From: an uncultured Coriobacteriales bacterium
GTDB lineage: Bacteria > Actinomycetota > Coriobacteriia > Coriobacteriales > UMGS124
DNA: 9,131 bases
Assembly (NCBI GenBank): GCA_903789505.1
Contig: CAIFEU010000105.1
Coordinates: forward strand, 1-9,131
Direction of reading: 5' to 3'
Numbering within the stretch: the stretch's first letter is position 1; each line of letters opens with the position of its first letter. Below the pieces are notes generated by a model. The model had not been told where the DNA came from and ran no database searches. It saw only the letters and a program-made list of their open reading frames with translations. The translations under genes were made by a program, and so were the position numbers. Below, in pieces: positions 6,404-9,131 of this stretch.

Positions 6404-6709
6404 CCGATTCCGAGGCCATCCCCGAAGTCCACACCGCACGCCCACGCACCCCACACGCGCTCACGACCGTAGGCGCTCCTCCCCGCCAACCTACCAGATG
6501 CGCGCGACGGCGTCTCTGACGAATGTCGGACAGTCCGCCGGGCTGCGTCGACGACGGCTTGACGAAACGCGAAGCGCCTGCTCGGAGGGGTCGATCGACC
6601 CTCGGGCAGGCGCCTTGTACCGCCGTCGGCGAGGCGGCTTCGCAAAGAACACACGTTCTTATGAGCACGGTTGCGGCTCGTCGCTCGCGCGGGCTCGCGT
6701 GAGAGCTCC
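6404..6709 (-). other. Non-coding region between the hypothetical gene and the rpsF promoter
   Basis: About 300 bp with no credible gene. Short open frames here are Arg-rich and lack family-like features. Besides the 40-nt hairpin listed separately, a small perfect hairpin lies close behind the hypothetical gene (AAGAAC 6645-6650, ACAC loop on the plus strand, GTTCTT 6655-6660), and a CCGCC/GGCGG pair lies around 6620-6637. No rRNA, tRNA or riboswitch was recognised. Confidence 0.5.
6574..6613 (-). terminator. Large imperfect palindrome, probable terminator of the upstream gene
   Basis: A 40-nt hairpin with an 8-bp perfect outer stem (GCGCCTGC 6574-6581 with GCAGGCGC 6606-6613), continued by wobble and matched pairs, and a 14-bp perfect palindrome GGGTCGATCGACCC at 6588-6601 in the middle. 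On the minus strand it is followed by TTCGCGTTTCG, an interrupted T-rich stretch, so it could be a weak intrinsic terminator for the hypothetical gene ending about 100 bp upstream. A repeat element or structured RNA is the alternative. Confidence 0.45.
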
Positions 6710-7342
6710 CTAGCGCGCGTCCTCCCCGGCATCCGCCTGGCCCGCGCCGTCGGACGCGGCGGCCTCGGGGCGGTCGCCGGCAGCTGCGGGCTCGTCGGCG
6801 GCGTCCTCGGTCGCCCCCTCCTCGGGCTGGGCCTGCGCCTCGGAGCGCTTAGCCTCGCGCTCGGCGCGCATCGCCGCCTTGTCCTCCTCGCTCAGGGCTG
6901 ACATGCCGCTCACCACGGGCTTGGTGCCCGCTGGGTAGAGCTGGGGCTTGAGCCCCGCGTAGCCGTAGCCGGCCTCGAAGGTGTACTCGCCCGCATCCAG
7001 GGTGTACAGGAGCGCAAGCGCGTAGGCGGTCACGTCGCCGCGCTCGCACGCCTCGACGATGATCGCGTCACGGCGCCCGTCGTCGGTGTCGGCGTAACCG
7101 TCGTAGCACAGGACGTATCCCTCGGGCATGTCCTGTGCGAGCTGCATCTTGACCGACTCGTACACGTCGTCCTCCGCGTTGCCGGAGTGGTCGTCGACCT
7201 CGAAGCCACCGTCAACGATCGTGACCGTGAACGGCGCGATGCCGATTCCGCTGGTCAGGTACTGCTGGGCCTCCTTGAACGCGTAGTCGATCGCATGCGT
7301 CATGTTCTCGGAGAGGTTGAGGGAAATCTGCTCCTGGTCCAT
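6710..7342 (-). CDS. Hypothetical protein with acidic low-complexity tail
   Basis: I do not recognise this 210-residue protein. Residues 1-150 look like a folded soluble domain: a helical start (SENMTHAIDYAFKEAQQY), then strand-like segments (IAPFTVTIVDGGFEVDD, GYVLCYDGYADTDDGRRDAIIVEACERGD), a helix with ALALLYTL, and aromatic EYTFEAGYGYAGLKPQLYP. Residues from about 152 are a charged helix (SEEDKAAMRAEREAKRSEAQAQ) followed by an Ala/Glu/Asp/Gly-rich disordered tail. No signal peptide or membrane span is seen. The frame is open up to 7480, but the ATG at 7342-7340 is preferred: AGGAG (plus 7348-7352) lies 5 nt before it, and residues encoded upstream are Arg/Pro-rich and would overlap the tRNA terminator. 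It appears monocistronic, between the serine tRNAs and the ribosomal operon. Confidence 0.8.
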   Translation of the reverse strand: MDQEQISLNLSENMTHAIDYAFKEAQQYLTSGIGIAPFTVTIVDGGFEVDDHSGNAEDDVYESVKMQLAQDMPEGYVLCYDGYADTDDGRRDAIIVEACERGDVTAYALALLYTLDAGEYTFEAGYGYAGLKPQLYPAGTKPVVSGMSALSEEDKAAMRAEREAKRSEAQAQPEEGATEDAADEPAAAGDRPEAAASDGAGQADAGEDAR

Positions 7343-7389
7343 TTCGTCTCCTATCGCGGGGTCGTCGTCGAGGGTCGGGCTCTCGAGAC

Positions 7390-7395
7390 AGTGTA
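7390..7395 (-). promoter_or_regulatory. Candidate -10 element for the hypothetical gene
   Basis: TACACT on the minus strand, about 48 nt upstream of the ATG at 7342 and downstream of the tRNA terminator. I find no matching -35 at 16-18 bp, since the upstream sequence is very GC-rich. Position supports it; sequence support is weak. Confidence 0.3.
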
Positions 7396-7433
7396 GCCAA
7401 ACTGCGCCGCGTGCGTGTGACGCTCGGGCGCGC

Positions 7434-7461
7434 GGGCGGGGGGCGGCGCGGGGCGGGGGGG
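7434..7461 (+). other. G-quadruplex-type G-run cluster
   Basis: Four runs of three or more G (7434-7436, 7438-7443, 7450-7453, 7455-7461) separated by loops of 1, 6 and 1 nt on the plus strand. This matches the usual G3+N1-7 pattern. It lies between the tRNA terminator and the start of the hypothetical gene, with the G-rich strand as template for minus-strand transcription. Confidence 0.45.
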
Positions 7462-7468
7462 TCGAACG

Positions 7469-7501
7469 AAAAAGGGACACCGTGCCTGCGCGCGGTGTCC
7501 C
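7469..7501 (-). terminator. Intrinsic terminator of the serine tRNA unit
   Basis: On the minus strand GGGACACCG (plus 7493-7501) pairs perfectly with CGGTGTCCC (plus 7474-7482) around a 10-nt loop, followed at once by TTTTT (plus 7469-7473). It begins 12 nt after the CCA end of the second tRNA. A strong, complete Rho-independent terminator. Confidence 0.92.
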
Positions 7502-7513
7502 TGATGTGCTAAC

Positions 7514-7606
7514 TGGCGGAGGAGGAGGGATTCGAACCCTCGTAACCGGGTTTGCCGGCTAAACGGTTTTCGAGACCGCCGCATTCAACCACTCTGCCAC
7601 CCCTCC
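7514..7606 (-). tRNA. tRNA-Ser (anticodon CGA)
   Basis: Class II tRNA, 93 nt including an encoded CCA (plus 7514-7516). The acceptor stem GGAGGGG pairs with CTCCTCC (one G-U), the discriminator is G, and the D-arm has AGAGTGGTTGAATGC. The anticodon arm is GCGGT-CTCGAAA-ACCGT, giving anticodon CGA (reads UCG). There is a long serine-type variable arm, and the T-arm is GAGGG-TTCGAAT-CCCTC. It follows the GGA tRNA by 54 bp and is probably processed from the same transcript. Confidence 0.96.
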
Positions 7607-7660
7607 GGGGGTGATGCGGCGCGCCGCCCTTGGACGGACGCACCGCATGAATATGAAAAC

Positions 7661-7753
7661 TGGCGGAGAGCTGGGGATTTGAACCCCAGAGACGGCTCAA
7701 CACCGCCTACACGATTTCCAATCGTGCTCCTTCGACCACTCGGACAGCTCTCC
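7661..7753 (-). tRNA. tRNA-Ser (anticodon GGA)
   Basis: Class II tRNA, 93 nt including an encoded CCA (plus 7661-7663). The acceptor stem GGAGAGC pairs perfectly with GCTCTCC, with discriminator G. The anticodon arm is CACGA-TTGGAAA-TCGTG, giving anticodon GGA (reads UCC and UCU). It has a long variable arm and a T-arm TGGGG-TTCAAAT-CCCCA. It is the promoter-proximal member of the two-tRNA unit. Confidence 0.97.
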
Positions 7754-7767
7754 GCAATCGAATTGTC

Positions 7768-7773
7768 AGTATA
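7768..7773 (-). promoter_or_regulatory. -10 element of the serine tRNA unit
   Basis: TATACT (five of six of TATAAT) on the minus strand lies 14 nt before the mature 5' end of tRNA-Ser(GGA), the expected position for a tRNA promoter. A clear -35 at 17 bp is not seen (CTCAAT-like sequence lies there). Confidence 0.5.
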
Positions 7774-8103
7774 GCTTGTTTTGGGCGGATTGAGCGGGAT
7801 TCACCAAATCCGTCGGAGCCTCACATTTTCACGCCGGAGCCCCGAGACGTCGGCGTCCCGCCCAGGCACGCGGTGGGCGCGCTATGCCCGCCCCTCGGCG
7901 GCGCGCCCGCCCCCGCGGCACGCACGCGCCCGTATGGCCGTGCCGCCGACTCCGTCCCCCGCACATCCACCTCCCGCGCCGCGGCGCCGGTCGTGCGCGT
8001 CGCACCGGGGGTCGTCGGGCGTCGGGGAGGCGTCATCGGCCGTGGTGCATGCCCCTTTTGTCGACGCGCACCAGACGGTGGGCACGGCGGGGCGCGCGCC
8101 CGC
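7774..8103. other. Divergent intergenic region without a gene
   Basis: About 330 bp between the tRNA promoter (minus) and the plus-strand promoter at 8104. An AT-richer patch lies at about 7774-7830, next to the tRNA promoter; the rest is very GC-rich. Open frames here run antisense into the membrane-protein gene or are Arg/Pro-rich, and I do not accept them as genes. I recognise no RNA gene. Confidence 0.5.
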
Positions 8104-8109
8104 TATAAT
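8104..8109 (+). promoter_or_regulatory. Consensus -10 (TATAAT) for the TRIC-family gene
   Basis: A perfect TATAAT in otherwise GC-rich sequence, upstream of the only plus-strand gene. The hexamer 17 bp upstream (GGCACG) does not resemble TTGACA. The leader to the proposed ATG would be about 110 nt. Confidence 0.5.
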
Positions 8110-8132
8110 CCCCATGCACCAATCAGGCGCCC

Positions 8133-8176
8133 GCCGCCTGGGCACGGCGCGCCCCGCGCGGGAAGCGCAAGGCGGC
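8133..8176 (+). other. Structured leader element upstream of the TRIC-family gene
   Basis: GCCGCCT (8133-8139) is an exact reverse complement of AGGCGGC (8170-8176). Enclosed between them are the palindrome CCCGCGCGGG (8153-8162) and flanking GCGC pieces, so a nested stem-loop of 44 nt can form in the leader RNA about 50 nt before the start codon. It matches no riboswitch I know. In such GC-rich DNA some of this may be chance. Confidence 0.35.
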
Positions 8177-8227
8177 AGGTCAGGCGTATCGTCGCGCGTT
8201 CGTCTCTCCGTTGGGGGGCAGCCTCGC

Positions 8228-9131
8228 ATGGATCCGCTCGTTCTTCTCGGGATGTCCTCCGGCGCCGCCTCCCCGGTCGACGCGCTCGCGGCCTTCTTCT
8301 CCTCCATCACGACGACCCTCGAGCCCTCGCAGGTCTCCACCGTCGTGCTGCCGGGCATCTTCGAGTACGCGGCGCTCATCACCGGAGCGGCGTCAGGCGC
8401 GCTGACGTCGTCCGAGCACGACCTCGACATCGTCGGCGCCACGGCGCTCGCGATGGTTACCGGCCTGGGCGGGGGGCTGCTGCGCGACATCATCCTTCCC
8501 ACCGACACCATCTACATGCTCGACCACCCGATTGCGATCATCACCTGCCTGTGCGTCGGCCTGCTCGTGTTCTTCTTCCGCGGCGTCTTCCGGCGCGTCA
8601 ACACGATGACGGCGTTTCTGTGGGTCGACATCCTCTCGGTCGCCTTCTTCGCCGCCGCGGGCGCCGACAAGGCCCTCGGCCTGGACTACAACGCCCTGAG
8701 CTGCGTCTTCATCGGCGTCATCACGGCCGTCGGCGGGGGCATGCTGCGCGACATCTGCCTCGGCGAGGTGCCGACGATCTTTCGCCGCGGGACGTACTAC
8801 GCCATCGCCGCCCTGGGCGGGACCACGGCGTACGTGGTCGTCTGCGAGCTGCATTTCATCAAGACCGTCGCGCTGATCGCCTGCATCCTCGTCACCGTGG
8901 CGCTGCGGATGACGTCGCTCAAGTACAACCTGCAGACGGTCACGGGCGTCGACCTCTCGTCCAAGGTCGCCAAGCCGCTGCGCAGGGCTTGGGCGTCGAT
9001 GCAGGTGGCGAGGCGCGAACGCGCCCGCAGCTCGCGCTACCACAGGCTGGTCATCAGCGAGCGCGACAAGGCCCCGGCGGGCGCCGCCGCCCCCCCCCCC
9101 GACCAGAGACGGGGCAAGGCGCCCCTCCCCG
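8228..9131 (+). CDS. TRIC-family (UPF0126) membrane cation channel protein, 3' end cut
   Basis: Bacterial TRIC proteins are trimeric, seven-span membrane channels permeable to monovalent cations; YadS and YicG are relatives. The frame stays open from the ATG at 8228 to the right edge, 301 codons. The internal duplication typical of the family is plain: GLGGGLLRDIILP at 79-91 and AVGGGMLRDICLGEVP at 167-182, with hydrophobic spans at about 40-58, 66-82, 102-118, 128-146, 156-172, 188-206 and 211-227. Family members are usually near 200-220 residues. Here about 40 extra residues precede the first span, and a basic, then Ala/Pro-rich tail follows from about 248 to beyond the edge. The start is uncertain: only a GGGGGG run precedes the ATG, and Met9 or a later GTG are options. 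Codons 288-291 contain a run of eleven C (9090-9100). Confidence 0.88.
   Translation, partial: MDPLVLLGMSSGAASPVDALAAFFSSITTTLEPSQVSTVVLPGIFEYAALITGAASGALTSSEHDLDIVGATALAMVTGLGGGLLRDIILPTDTIYMLDHPIAIITCLCVGLLVFFFRGVFRRVNTMTAFLWVDILSVAFFAAAGADKALGLDYNALSCVFIGVITAVGGGMLRDICLGEVPTIFRRGTYYAIAALGGTTAYVVVCELHFIKTVALIACILVTVALRMTSLKYNLQTVTGVDLSSKVAKPLRRAWASMQVARRERARSSRYHRLVISERDKAPAGAAAPPPDQRRGKAPLP
9090..9100 (+). repeat. Homopolymeric C11 tract inside the TRIC-family gene
   Basis: Eleven consecutive C coding for the end of an Ala-Ala-Ala-Pro-Pro-Pro stretch (residues 286-291). Tracts of this length are prone to slippage in replication and to sequencing error. Either direction of slip would change the C-terminal frame beyond this point. 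Confidence 0.85.

Noticed and set aside
7343..7480. Longer start for the hypothetical protein (256 residues)
   Set aside because: The extension is Arg/Pro-rich, covers the G-run cluster and runs into the tRNA terminator; AGGAG sits at the ATG at 7342.
8110..8227. SRP RNA, tmRNA or known riboswitch in the TRIC leader
   Set aside because: A GGTCAGG and a GGAAG are present, but in the wrong order and without the SRP hairpin; no other known signature fits.
8393..9043. Minus-strand frame of 216 codons (and a second at 7882-8511)
   Set aside because: Both are antisense to the TRIC-family gene, whose duplicated GGG-LRDI motifs prove the plus-strand reading.
1..9131. CRISPR array, insertion sequence, prophage or defence island
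   Set aside because: No regularly spaced repeats, terminal inverted repeats, transposase, integrase or nuclease genes; all recognised genes are core functions.

Overview
This is a chromosomal, G+C-rich (by eye about two thirds) housekeeping locus from a bacterium, most likely an actinomycetote of the class Coriobacteriia (Olsenella/Atopobium-like). That placement is inference. It rests on high GC combined with a Bacillus-like gene order, rpsF-ssb-rpsR-(YybS/DUF2232)-rplI-dnaB-purA, in which the DUF2232 membrane protein sits between rpsR and rplI. As I recall the family, classical high-GC actinobacteria go straight from rpsR to rplI. I see no insertion sequence, phage gene, CRISPR array or toxin/defence module.

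Layout, right to left because most genes are on the minus strand. (a) 7514-7753: two class II serine tRNAs (GGA, then CGA anticodon) with a promoter-like TATACT in front and a strong intrinsic terminator behind. (b) 6710-7342: an unrecognised 210-residue soluble protein with an acidic Ala/Glu-rich tail. (c) 6404-6709: non-coding, with a large 40-nt hairpin. (d) 6375-6403: promoter of the ribosomal operon and a structured leader, then rpsF, ssb, rpsR, a DUF2232 membrane protein and rplI down to 3416. (e) 3231-3415: two strong tandem hairpins, the second followed by a T-run (intrinsic terminator). (f) dnaB (GTG start), a 190-bp GC-rich leader region, purA, and the first 105 codons of purD running off the left edge. 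On the plus strand, a perfect TATAAT and a structured leader precede a TRIC-family (UPF0126) membrane protein at 8228, which runs off the right edge.

How the parts work together: S6, S18 and L9 are ribosomal proteins, SSB and DnaB act at the replication fork, and PurA and PurD are purine-synthesis enzymes (AMP branch and second step of IMP synthesis). All are core functions in a long-conserved block. The coding content is ordinary; the points of interest are regulatory. The rpsF leader carries a 9-nt perfect antisense to the rpsF start codon region inside a hairpin loop. The rplI-dnaB gap has tandem hairpins with no visible promoter after them. The TRIC gene has a C11 tract near its visible end. 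The gdpP gene usually found in this cluster in Firmicutes is missing here.
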